A DNA stretch of 64,000 nt from Pocillopora verrucosa (lineage: Eukaryota > Cnidaria > Anthozoa > Scleractinia > Pocilloporidae): NCBI RefSeq assembly GCF_036669915.1, contig NC_089313.1, positions 16,445,075-16,509,074 of the forward strand. Direction: 5' to 3'. Below the pieces are notes generated by a model that worked only from the letters and a program-made list of their open reading frames with translations, was not told the DNA's origin and ran no database searches. Of this stretch, positions 12,501 through 24,530 are shown piece after piece. The position numbers and the translations under genes were made by a program. How positions within the stretch are numbered: position 1 is the stretch's first letter; the number at the start of each line of letters is the position of its first letter.

Positions 12501-15500
12501 GCTCTGTGGATGTTTCACATGCTGCAGCTTTGTCTAAAAGGTCTGTGTATTCAAGCTCTTCTGTGAGCCTCTGAAGCATTGAAATTGGCTCATTGAAGTT
12601 CACCTACAATGATTGTTGAAAATCTCTCAAACAAGAATCTTAGCTGATACTGAGTGCAAGAAAGAGTTGAAGAAGAAATGACATAATGGAGACAGAATAT
12701 GATGATGGTTGTACGCATTCTTCAGAAGGTTACCAAGGATCTGGAGGAACATAAACAACATTGCCAAGAATTTTTTATGAGGGAAATGGAGAAGCAGAAG
12801 AATTATACAATATGCACTCAATTAACTCCTTCCTGGGTAAAATTCAAGCTTGGCCTTGTTCAAAACTCATTGTATAGAGAAGTTAATTTAAGAGCCAGTA
12901 TAATCCAAAAAGGTTTGAATCCATTGCATACACAGTGAAGTACCTTCTAACAATCAAGGTATTGGTGTTCATTGCTGGGACATATTGCTTTGACAGAACC
13001 TTGTAAATTCTCCAAACTAATTTACAAGGAAATGCAAGACAGAGGGGATTACAATGTGGGGATAAAAGAGTTGAGAAATTATATAAAAAGACATAAATTG
13101 CAGGAGTTTGTTCATTAAACATGAACAGAAACAAATTTGTGAAAGTCTGATCTACTCACGGGCATGGGTATTTTAGATAACTCTTTTCCTATACAGTTCT
13201 TCAGAATGCTCCACAAGTTAATGCTGATGTCTGGCTTGTCTGGGATCTTTTTCCTGAAGAGCTTAGTCCCAAGCCTTTCAGTAGATTGCTAAAGAAAATA
13301 CATCAATAAATTTATTACCTTGAAAAACACTTTAAAACTATTATGGGAGACAATGGGATATTGTCGACTCATAATGCTTTACACTGTTTCAAGAATGTCA
13401 ATTGTTCGTCATTTATTGCCAACTCTTTTTATGCTTTTGCTGAGCATTTTCTTGAAATTCAACATAAAGTCATGCTTTTGACATGCATCATTCAGTTTTG
13501 CACACATCAAAAACTTCCTCAAACTAATCAGGCACAAGGTAGAGACATAAGAAATACTTTGCTAACCCTATCTTCTTTTTCTGTACTTCAAGCTACTGAT
13601 CCTAACTTTTTATCCTTTGATTTATGGCCTGAGCATTTGCTGTATGGACTTAAAACTTGTTTAGTAAGACACACTTATCAAAGGAAAAAAATGAAACATA
13701 AACTAACAGTGACAGCAAAGGAGCCTCCAACAGTAAATGGTGCCATGACTGCCTTGTTATCTGGATCAGTGCTAATGGATCTACCATCACTGGCAACATC
13801 TGATCCTTCTGTGTCTTTAGCAGTTGATGTTTCAGATGTACCAGTTACATTGTCCTTAGATGCTTCCTGTTTTATTTCTGCTGAGGCTTGTCCAGTTGTA
13901 TCTGACAAAGTTCTTGCCAATAAGGGTTTGGCAATCTCTCCATCCATACCAACACTTTGCTCTGAGCTAGAGCTTTGTAAACTCTCACGGCTCTTGCTAA
14001 CAGATAATGTGAAACCTTCAGGGTGCTCTGCTATTGCATCAAAAAATTCAGCATTTTCTTCATCTTCTTCCAACTCCTCTTCTTCATCGTCACTGTCGTG
14101 ACCCAGTTCAGATTCTGGTAAATCAGGTAACTTAGATGTATTTTTTCGACAAGCTCTCTCAAGAGTGTTATGCTGTTTAGCTAAGGCTTCTACTGTCTCT
14201 TCAAGATTGATTCTTCGCTGACGCTCTAGCTGTAAACTCTTCTGCCACCTCTTTTCCTGTGTCTGAGCAAGTTCCAGGAATTCTGCACATGCCTGTTATG
14301 TTAGATTAAGAGAGAGAATTTTTCAACTTTAACCATCAGCATGGATTAGACTGTAAAGAATATGAATTGAAGGCTGTGAAGACTTAACTTAATTGACATT
14401 AAGTGATGACATACAATGAAGAATTTACTGAAAGGGTAATAAAAGGAACAAATACACCCAAAACTCTGTCTTACAATAAAATTTTGAGAATAGAAAATAA
14501 CCAAAACAAAAGTTTCTTTGTGGAAAAATTTCAAGCTTGACAGTAAATTTGATGACAGTTAAAAATAAATTCACTTTTTTCAGAAGTCACACTGAGAAAA
14601 AAGTAACCACCCTGTCCACAATAACAATAAAACAGTAACCATAACTTATACCTCAATATTCTTAAAATGTATCTCTGTAAAAAAAAAAAAAAACTGCCTC
14701 TCAAACACAGAAAATAATTGTGTGTCCTACTTGCTTGCCTGCCCAAATATCTTATAGCGTCTGAGCACTTGCCATTCACATAGGTCATTCCAGTTCTGTA
14801 GTCATTTGAACACGTATGCTCTGTTACTTACACTAATCATGGCATTTGCTGTTATCCGAAAAAGAGTGGCTTTCTCGTTCACAAACTTGAGTTTTGCAGC
14901 CAAGGCAGGATTATCTTCCACCTCCTGAAGCTCAACAATAGAACGCTGCAAGGCTGAGCCATGCTTGCCTACAAGATCATTGCAAGTCTGCAGGTCTTCA
15001 AGCTTGGCATTTAGTGGTTTAATGTTCTCAGCTTTTTCACTGTTGGTATCCTCCTCCTCATCTGGAATAAAACAAGAAAAAAACACTTTACCAAAGAGTT
15101 GTATAAAAAGTCACAGCTCATCATCCTTTAACTCCTCAAAGTGATTAACTTGTAACTTCTCCTTGAGATTCCAATTCGTTAACTTTAAACCAGGTTTTGA
15201 GGAAAGACAAGCTCATAAGCTTGACACTGTTATCTTGTTGTAAAATTGAATCCTCCTGTCTAATTTAAAAATGAAAGTATGGCATTCAGTTGGTAGAATA
15301 ACTACTTGAAACTTGGGAGCAGAAGGATTAACAGTGCTTATATAAGTGACAGAAGATCAGAGAATTCTCTGGCTGCCACACACTATTCTCTAAATAAATT
15401 TCAAGAATCCAAGTTTTTTTTTCCCAGATGTGTATAATATCAACCAGTTTCTCTTCTTACACTTTTATTGTAGTACACTTTTCTCATGCTACAACATTCC

Positions 15501-18500
15501 TTGATCAAAATCCTTTCTTAAAAAAAGTTGTAAAGTCAGGAAAATCTCTCACAAAGTATTGTAAATGTGAAAAAAAGTTCAACATGAGGAGATCTGTGGA
15601 AATCATTCTTTATCAGTGCCAATGCAAATTATTGTATTCAAAATTAAGACCTCCAGCAAAATTTTCACAAACAATACTTTTCCTTTTGCAGATCCAAAAT
15701 GCATACATAATGCACTTCAAACAAATATGAACCTTACAAAGATAACTTTATCTTCAAATTGACATTTTCATTGAAAAAAATCTTACAAAATAAGATGCTG
15801 AAGGGATTTGCTAACTTTAGTCAAATAAGAAACTCTGCTTCTAAATCCATTAATTTGTCTTCACTTTGTTAGAGTTGGTTGAAAATAGCAAATAAGTTTT
15901 TTATTTCCAAATTCATGTTCTACAGCTTGAACCAAAAACAGCTAAACTTCCTTCTAAACTTGCCTATCCCCAAAATAAACTCCTGCAAAATTTTCATGTT
16001 ACATAAAGGCCCAATTGCTCAAAGCTGGAAAAGTCCAATAATGTTAACTCTAAGGTAATAACACACATCTGCCTTTGCCTGCAATTCTTGGGTAAGCATA
16101 ATTTTGAGAAAACAAATACTGGCTATAATAAAAAATAACATTATTTGAATTGCGTTCCGCTGCTTTCAAGAAAAACTTTATCATAAAAATGATCTATAAA
16201 ATTCTCAAGGTTTGATATCTTTTTAACTGATAATGCTTAAAGTGGAGAAAAACATTTTAAATGAAATAAATAATGGTCCCATAAAATAACTGTAATATAT
16301 CAATGTATCTTAATAAGCAACTGGCAAAGTAGCAACTGAATCAATCAACCAAAAACCATTTTGAAAAACAGAAAATAGTGAAAAAAGAAATCTTGGAGTT
16401 GTTCATTTAAAAGGAAGCCAGAATCAATCTGGTGTTAGGTGAGAGGATGGATTATGCAAAGATATTTTGCAATTTCTGTTGTGCAGACTACAGTTGACAA
16501 CCATTTGTAAAACGCAGTTAAGTAAAATGCACTTGACAAAATAAAATAAACAATTCACAGTATACATGAACATGATAATTACATCACCACTGAGAATTTC
16601 AGAATCTGCAAAACTATATGGAAGCAAGTCTAAAAACTAACTGTTTTTAAATATAGAAACAAATTTGATCGAGTTGAACAAATGTTGTCAAACCTAACTC
16701 GCATGATGAGACACAACACCTCTATTTACCTATGCCATGTTTACAAGACCAAGGACAACTTGTGCAAAGCTTTTGCCGTGATTCAGTGGATCCTGATTTG
16801 ATTGATTCCCCATCACTGTACACCAATAAGCTATTCTTCCGTGACTTTTGCCTTACAAATCTCCACAAAAACATCACAAGAAATTATAGCACTTTGAGAA
16901 CATTATTTTCTCCTCAACTTGGAACTGTTCACTCAATGAATTACATTTTCATCCAATCCAAGAAATTTGATAATTTTCAAGGCAAATAGTGAGGAATACA
17001 CGCAACATCAACTGAAGATTTTGTGCCATAATTTGATATCAGAAAACCTGCAAATAACAACTAACAGTGCTCCTATTTTGTCAAAATGCATGAGATGAAA
17101 TTTACATAAATCTGCATGTTGGCCACAATTTCTGTCAACATTATAAAGATACCACAAGTAGACGGACTTAAAAACCAGAAAAGAAAAATTGGTAAAAATA
17201 TTTATTATTTTGCAGATGCCACTAAGCCAAATCAAGTAAACACTTGAAGTAAAGCCTTTGGTTCAAAGCACTGAGGAAATTTTAGGAGGTGTAAATCCAC
17301 TTTTGACACAGGTACCTGTCAGCCTAAACCCAATGAACACAATAAATAAAGATGAACCACTACAAAATGGCTACCACACAAAGCAGACAACCATAACAAT
17401 AAATTTAGGAGTTACTAATCTATAATTCATTTAACCAGAGAGAAAAACAACCTAAGAAAATACACACACACCTTGACCAGACAATTTCATCTTCAAACAG
17501 ATAGCAAAACAGCACAAAAGATCAGCAGGCAATGATGACAAAATTAATTTGGATATAAATTTAGTTACAAGAACTGTTCCTAAAATCCTCTCTGCAATCC
17601 ACCATCAATGATATCTCCTGATGACTTGTTGCATTTCAAGTGGTAGCATGAACTCCACACACAAGAACTGAGCAACCATAGAGGAAACAGTCAAGAATTC
17701 TGCCCTCAGGTTTTAAACGTGAAATCACCCATCAATCCACCAAGCCCTTGTGTTTAAAAAGCGAGTCCAACATGAACTTGTTTGATTGTTCACATACAAT
17801 CCTACTGGCAGCAAAACCACAACCACAAATCCAGCCAAGAATATAACAACCAAAGTATTGGCAGACCCTAAATTTATTGCAAAGGATTATGCAAATAGGA
17901 ACACTCACTAACTATATGCTAATTTATATTTTAATACCTGTCTTGAATTAGATCTCTCTTGGAGTCCAAGGTTTTTACTTTCTACCAAATGAATTTTTCT
18001 TGGATTTTACCACTAAATTATCTTAAATCCCACACATACAACACAGGTTTTTCTAGCTTAAAAGTTCTGGTACCTGTAAAAAATGCATTACACAACATAT
18101 CACCATTATGAATAACAAGTTTTTCATTGGATACACTGATGATCAAGATTAGATTTTGTTGCTAAGAAACAAATTGTTACCCTAAAAATTGATGACTTCC
18201 TGAGCTAATAAGCTAAGCATCTACAGCTGTCTGTATCAAGAAAAGCATGAATCCCTCAATCTTCCAAAAATAATTGGGAAGATTTCCCCTCTTCTCACAA
18301 GGTAAACAAATTGAATTGACAATGACAAAAAAAAATTTCCCTACTCTGCTTTTAGCAGGAAAATAATGATAATATACTCTGAGCACAAGTACATTTAAAT
18401 GTATTCCCAAATCATTACAGGAAGTTTTCTAAATTGCTTTAGATGGAAATTAAAATATTTGACACAGATAGATTTCAATAGTTGAACAATGTAACATCTT

Positions 18501-21500
18501 CATATAATTTGCATGAAAATATAGCAGTAAACCACAAAGCAAATACCATAATTTTATGTAATTACTGACTGATAAGAGGACCAGAAGGGAATTATTTGGC
18601 TCAAGGTCATGATGTATGGATCAAGAGCCAAATGTCTTCCTGTCTGACTTAACCAAACTCAGTCAATAAGCATTTCATCAAATAAACAAAATAAGAGTCA
18701 AAATTTCTAAAATTTTGTTTTAACCTAAATAGAACATACTCACTTAAAAAATAATTATAACCTAGGGCATGCATTGGAAAATTAATAAAGAGACTCTAAA
18801 GCAAAACTTTTCTCTTTCCATCAAGTCAGGACAAGAAACTTGTAATTCATTAAGAAGCAAGATTCCTTTTCTCACTTGTTTTATTTCAAGCTGAAGTCCA
18901 CAATTCAATCCACGTTCTTGGAAAATGCAAAAGAACTGTGTAGTGCAGGGCCAGACAGCATTTTCCAGACTGGCTCACATCGGTAACCAGTCAACTCACC
19001 GACTGACCAACTCGCCGACGCCAACTCGCCGACGTATAAAATCGAGTAGAGACGTCGGCGAGTTGGTCGTCAATCCAGTACAACTTATTAGAAGTTAAAC
19101 ATACAGAAAAATAAACGATATTTAGTAAAAAAACACTGGAGAACATTGGTGAACATCTAACAGAAGCTTAAACATTGGTGCAGCTTAAGACGCAAAACGA
19201 GTTATTGTACGACAACAACACTGTAAAGACTCATCATGTCAATCACTCAGATTTTTTAACGAAAACTTGGCTTTCTAGACAAGATCTTTAGTAAAGAGCA
19301 TTTATTTTTATTTGCAACAAAGTTTATAAGGATCTCAAGGCGAAAAAAGGAAGTAAACATCACCAATGACTCAAACAGCTTCAAACGTGAACGAGTTATT
19401 GTGTGACAACAACACTGTAAAGACTCATCATGACAATCGGTCAGATTTTTTAACGAAAACTTGGCTTTCTAGACAAGATCTCTAGTAAAAAGCAATTATT
19501 TTTATTTGCAACAAAGTTTATAAGGATCTCAAGGCAAATAAAGCGACATTAACATCGCCAATGAACAAAATTGGCTGTAGACGCCAATGAGTTTGGTGAT
19601 GTTTACTTCGCTTTATTCGCCTTGAGATCCTTATAAACTTTGTTGCAAATAAAAAGAAATGCTTTTTACTAAAGATCTCGTCTAGAAAGTCAAGTTTTCG
19701 TTAAAAAATCTGAGCGATTGACATGACGAGTCTTTACGGTGTTGTTGTCGCACAATAACTCGTTCGCGTCTTAAGCTGTTATAGTCATTGGTGATGTTCA
19801 CCAATGTTCACCAAAGTTTAAGCTTCTGTTAGATGTTCACCAGTGTTTTTTTACTAAATATCGTTTACTTTTCTGTATGTTTAACTTCTAATAAGTTGTA
19901 TTGGATTGATGACCAACTTGCCGGCGTCTCTACTCAATTTTATACGTCGGCGAGTTGGCGTCGGTGAGTTGGCGTCGGCGAGTTGGCATCGGCGAGTTGA
20001 TCCGTTGGCGAGTTGACCGTAATTCCTCACATCAACCCATCCGGCCCTGCACACATCAGCTTCCACTATAGTTTATTGTGGGAGTGCTTGCTAGGGGCCG
20101 TACAGGTCATGATATCAAATAAATATTACTTTACTTGGAAACGTGTATGCTCAGGAATTGCACTACAGCTTTTAAGGAGCAGATCAAATATTCACACAAA
20201 AGAAAAAGAGAATATTACTTTGAGGTAAACAGTTGCAAGAATTAAACCATCCACTTACCACATGCATTACAAAATAAAATGCGCATGAAGAAATTTAAAC
20301 CTATTGCCTTAAGATGATGTTGGGATGGTGCCTAGAAAGTCTGCAGGAGCTGTAGGTGTGCTCTAAGGAAACCTCAACAACCCTGTGGAGCCACCTTAAG
20401 GCATGTTAAGACACCATTACACTGAGTGCCTCAGTGGAAAACAAACAAACGTTTAGCAATAGTCAGCTTTAGGGAGGGCAGAGAAGGGAGGAAAAAGGCT
20501 TTTAAAAGTGAGTGTGATGAGCAACCTGATTAACAATGGCTGGATCTCAATAATAGACCTTTAAAAGTACTTGACCTCTGAGAATTCCAAAATTTATGGC
20601 AGGGCATCACAGGCCAGCATAAAGACCTTTACCGCAGGGTTCAAATTACAACCAGCTGGTTACCAGTGCCAATGATAATAAACTAATGATTGCCAGACTT
20701 CAAATACTAGTTACTGAGAGGTCACTTCAAACAGTCTTGTCTATGTTCTTCATGCAAACCAGTGCTCAAGAAAAGAAACTTTCATAACATGTTTCTTTCC
20801 CATAATAAACACTCACCTTGTGGTAATTCAAAAACAGTATCAAAGAAAGCTCATAAAAAATAACACATTTTCTTCTTCTGTTGGGGCAATTTTTTGGTAA
20901 CCAATTAGTTTTCTCTGATGATTCAGTCAAAATTCTTTAACAAGCACTTAAAATCTGGCTTAAAAAAAGTTAATTCTGGCCCCATAGCAACAGTGAAACA
21001 TAATAAAACTGTCTATTTTATTGTGAATAAGGTACTGGTGTAAAGATAAACACTCACTCGAGATAACACAGCTTCATATACTTATAAATCAAGATCAAAT
21101 TTAGGCCAAAGAATATACCATATACCATGTTTCCTCGCACAAGCATCCATGCAATAATAAATGGGCTTCCCTGCATATGTGCCCACCTCCTAGGCCACAG
21201 ATTCAAATAAGCACCCTCCTTGAATTAGACAACGAGCAGTCTCTCCTTTTCCATGAAGTCCATCTCATGACTCAAAATATCAGTAAAATAAGATTGATGT
21301 TAGCATCTGCTGGGAGCTCTTGAAGTGACCTTCCAGAGCTGAATGGTTTTTAGACATTGAATTTTAATCTCAATTAGGCATAACTAAAGAGATTCCTTAT
21401 CTTAATTACTAGTCACTCTTCATGTCATTGCAAGACACAGGCGATCTCAGAAAATTAAACCACTTCAAATCTTGAGGTACACAATAAACTTGAAATCTGG

Positions 21501-23890
21501 AAAGATGTTGCAGTAAGGATGACTCCCAAGAACAAAACTTCTAAGAAGATAATTAGGAAGGGCACGGTGGTCTAGGAACTATTGCATAACAACTTTTTCC
21601 CTGTGTGTGCTTGTACTTTCTCTTTAGAGGGGACATTTATGAAGTCTTTGTCCTTTTCTGGTAACTGAACCACTGGAAGGCAAAGTTCCTTGAGTTTACT
21701 GACATATTCCATCACCATGCTGTCAAGTGATGACATTACAGGGACACACCCTTTAAATATTTTTGCAAAACAAAACACTTGGTGGATAACTCCAAAGCTG
21801 GTTGGCAAACTTGCAAGAATTTCTTTGCCAGCAACATGCTACCATCAATTTTTTTTTTCTGCTTTATTTTGACTTGCATGACAGAATTTGCTGAAAAGGA
21901 GGAACTGCTCATAGTCTATCCTCAAATAACTGCCCCCTGCCCCCTTCTTCGCCATTTTCTTAAATTGTGGGGATACAAGGAAACCTGTTTCTGTTAGCAC
22001 TTCATTATAACTTTTTAAGCTACAACTACAGTGGAATCAGTGCTAAAGAATAATTAGTTCTCTCTTCCATTCTAGTGATATCTAATCTCCATATGCTTGC
22101 GGAGTTCTTTATGTGTATCATCAAACTAGACTTAATAGTTTACATTTGAAAACATGCATCAGCATCAATCAGCCATCAAAAAATTTATCAAAATCCTTAT
22201 TTTTGACATTTTCATTGATAGATTAAAACTCCTTCGATATGTTGCTGATAAACTTGAGAAAACAATAATTTTAATCCAAATTTTGGACTTTAAGGGCTGG
22301 TTTTTTACAATCAAAAAAATGTTTTATGCAATCAATGGGCCTCATGCTTTTCCCTAAAAGAGGGTCGATTTGATTTAATGTCCTTCCACCGAAAGCTCTC
22401 AGCCCTCTTGACATTGTTCATAAAAGATGAATTTTCAGATGAAAGGTTCAGCTTAATTGAGGATTGTTTAGGATGCGGTTTTGTTAAACAACAGCTAAAC
22501 TTTGTCTCAACTATCAGAACAAAGATTTTGAAGTCCAGTCATACATTTTTTTGTTTGAAATAAATTAGAACCCAGTCCTCTAACAATTTCAACAAAAACC
22601 TTATAAAATTGCCTACAGCGAAAGCCTCACAAATATGCTGCTTTTTCCATCAATTTCTTATCACTGATCATAATAATGAGAGAATCTGGTGGCTAAAACC
22701 ATCACAAATTATGTCCACTGTTGCTTTCAATAAGTTGGACTTTCGGCATGATGAATGTCGGATAAAGATACAATTCAATTAAGAATTATTTTGGTAAATG
22801 AGAATGAGTTGGATCAAAAGAATACACAAGACTATCAGGGTTCTCTGTAATGGACAACAATCCCTTTGTTATTGCTAGACGGAAGGTAAAAGATTTTGAC
22901 ACAGTTTTTGGTCTGTCCCCTCCCAATTACGAATATACCATTACATGGTATATTGAATGAATATACCATTTATACCAGGTGACATCACCACTGTACTGGT
23001 ACACGAATGTGATAAACACGTCGACATAAAATAAAATCGCCATATCAGCTATTTTGCGATAATTTCTTCCGGCACCGAAATATAAAATATCACACATCAA
23101 AAACGAAACTTGAGAAATGAATAAATAACAACCACATACCCTTTGATATGGATCCTCTAACTTAGATTGCACGCTCGATTAAAGAACACATTTAACACCA
23201 AAAACAATTAACAAATAAAAACTTAAGGCACAGTTTAAATGGCTTCACACACTATTCGATCTTGTTCAAGTTGCCCGAACGATTTAGAATAATATTTGGT
23301 TAAAATAGAGCTAAACTTAAGTTGTAATAATTACTACTGACAAAACTTTCAGCGATCAATTTTCTTTATCACAGAAGCAAATAACAACAGCAAACCTGAC
23401 TCCAGCATTTTGATAGCCTTCGCCTTGGCCAATTCCAGAGCTGTTACCCATCTTTGTCGTTCAACCTCAGAGCTGGCTCTCATGTAGAAGATCTGTGTCC
23501 CTCCATTAGAAATGACAAAACTACATGAATCTTCCGAATCGATAAACGCACCGGCCAAGTTTATTGTTCCTCGACACGTATGTGCCATTTCGGCTTGGCT
23601 TCTGAGGGAGAACAAAACATTTTACTTTAGTTAAGAAAAAATTTAAAAGTGATCGTCCGCCATCTTGAAAACATAACCACATTGACACAGGTCTGAATTC
23701 AATACCTGTAGTAAGAGAGGAGGCCATTCGAAAGCACAAACCATCGTTTTTGATATCCTTTGATGTAATTCGTCCACTTTAGGAGCCATCCTCTGAAATG
23801 GTCCGGGCAAACTTGTCCGTCAGGCATACTCACATATTCAAAGGGAAGATCGACGACTGCAAATTCTTCGTTCATAGCGGGGCGAGCCAT
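9526..23890 (-). CDS. OSBP: Oxysterol-binding protein 1 (sterol/PI4P exchange)
   Basis: Ten exons in transcript order: 23706-23890, 23396-23601, 14832-15061, 13708-14292, 13160-13288, 12358-12603, 11699-11920, 11102-11197, 10124-10317, 9526-9889. They join in frame to 818 residues, close to vertebrate OSBP. Visible: PH domain at about 31-125 ([27 protein letters not shown]), coiled region about 135-260, an acidic stretch with a FFAT motif EFFDAIA (about 289-295) for VAP binding at the ER, then the lipid-transfer (ORD) domain from about 425, with the family signature EQVSHHPP (526-533) built across the exon 6/7 junction, and [11 protein letters not shown] near the C-terminus. By family it moves sterol from ER to Golgi/lysosome against PI4P. 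The start MARPAM has a strong context (ACCATGG). An in-frame upstream exon could add 48 residues. The intron after the PH domain is 8.3 kb and packed with repeats. Confidence 0.95.
10543..10757. mobile_element. Short element with TTTAACTCT ends (intron of OSBP)
   Basis: Runs from TTTTAACTCTTTAAGTCCC to GAGAGTTAGAGGGTTTA, giving imperfect inverted ends like those of family A but a different interior. It sits in the intron between OSBP exons 8 and 9. Probably a decayed MITE. Confidence 0.45.
12139..12255 (+). mobile_element. Family B short element, fragment
   Basis: Contains CATCAGTATGCACATTCTCT and CATTCCTAATGTGCTGA, which match in order the better copies at 29444, 40515 and 58785. Lies in the OSBP intron between exons 6 and 7. 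Confidence 0.5.
18937..20055. mobile_element. Foldback element with long inverted arms
   Basis: The left part (about 18937-19570) and right part (about 19575-20055) are near reverse complements of each other. Outer ends are TGTGTAGTGCAGGGCC and GGCCCTGCACACA. Next come variable arrays of CAACTCGCCGACG units (more units on the right), then long arms of about 400 bp. In the left arm a block of about 190 bp is duplicated in tandem (about 19183-19377 and 19378-19570), so the arms are unequal. No transposase frame is visible, so it would be non-autonomous. No clear target-site duplication was found. It lies inside the 8.3 kb OSBP intron. Confidence 0.85.
21572..21838 (-). pseudogene. Decayed RecQ-like helicase fragment
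   Basis: An open stretch of about 88 codons between two stops reads like the start of a RecQ-type helicase core. [13 protein letters not shown] followed by VIHQVF resembles the motif I region (LPTGFGKS...YQ) but lacks the Gly and the catalytic Lys-Ser of the Walker A loop. [19 protein letters not shown] aligns in order with motif Ia (VxSPLxSLMxDQVxxL). No flanking helicase motifs were found. It lies in the large OSBP intron on the same strand and is most simply a relic of a duplicated or mobile helicase. The assignment rests on motif reading only. Confidence 0.5.
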
Positions 23891-23891
23891 G

Positions 23892-23901
23892 GTCACGTGA
23901 C
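23892..23901. promoter_or_regulatory. GTCACGTGAC palindrome at the OSBP start codon
   Basis: A perfect 10 bp palindrome, identical to the CLEAR-type E-box core bound by MiT/TFE factors, directly abuts the OSBP ATG on its 5' side. If transcription begins nearby it could act as a regulatory site; it would also be within coding sequence if the upstream in-frame exon is used. Chance occurrence cannot be excluded. Confidence 0.3.
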
Positions 23902-24435
23902 ACGGTGGAACTGCTACCCGGACCCGGAACACAGGCGATCTATGGGAAATGAAGATTAAATAATTTTATTTCATCGTCTTGGATTCTTCGTGAACTTTAC
24001 CAAGGACCTTTGCACACCACTAATAGAGTATCATACAACTTGTGACAAAACATCATCCCATATTGCGTAATTTGGATGCCGCTGGCCAAAAACAGGAACT
24101 GTACAGAATTATTCTGTGGGTGGTGGGGCAGACAGGGGCTAAAGAACTCCCTCCCCGCTAGAACATGAAGAATCACTAACAATCATGTCTCACTGTGATA
24201 AGACCTTCTTATGTTTTCAAGAACCTAGCATAGATAAGCATGGATAATTACGCAGTGACAAATAAACAATGTCCAAATGCATGCTAACCTCTCTAAATCG
24301 TTTTATATTGCCTACCTCCTACTTGCATTAAATAAAATCAACAATAAGAGGGTAATGATGGTAAATTTTGGTTTTTGACGTACATGGGAATTCAGTGACA
24401 TACCGAGAAACAAGATTTCCTATTCTTACGCTTAC

Positions 24436-24530
24436 CCTGAATGTTGGAATGTAATAGATCCGTGGTTAATCACAAGAGTGCCTTCTGTCCCACAATTTCT
24501 GTCGTCGCTACAAGAACAAATCACACCCAT
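24436..24530 (-). CDS. OSBP: Possible alternative first coding exon of OSBP
   Basis: On the minus strand an ATG at 24530 opens 31 codons plus 2 bases ending at a good donor (GG|GTAAGC). An acceptor (CCCATAG|A) at 23940/23939 joins it, in phase and without stops, to the sequence just before the OSBP MARPAM start, adding 48 residues (31 from this exon, 17 across the junction and the following segment). The predicted N-terminus MGVICSCS has Gly2 and Ser6-like residues of an N-myristoylation site plus nearby cysteines. The ATG context is weaker than that of MARPAM, so this exon may instead be 5' untranslated. Confidence 0.4.

Noticed and set aside
13343-14101. 252-codon plus-strand open frame
   Set aside because: It is the reverse of OSBP exon 4 and its intron; the minus frame carries the OSBP coiled coil and FFAT region.
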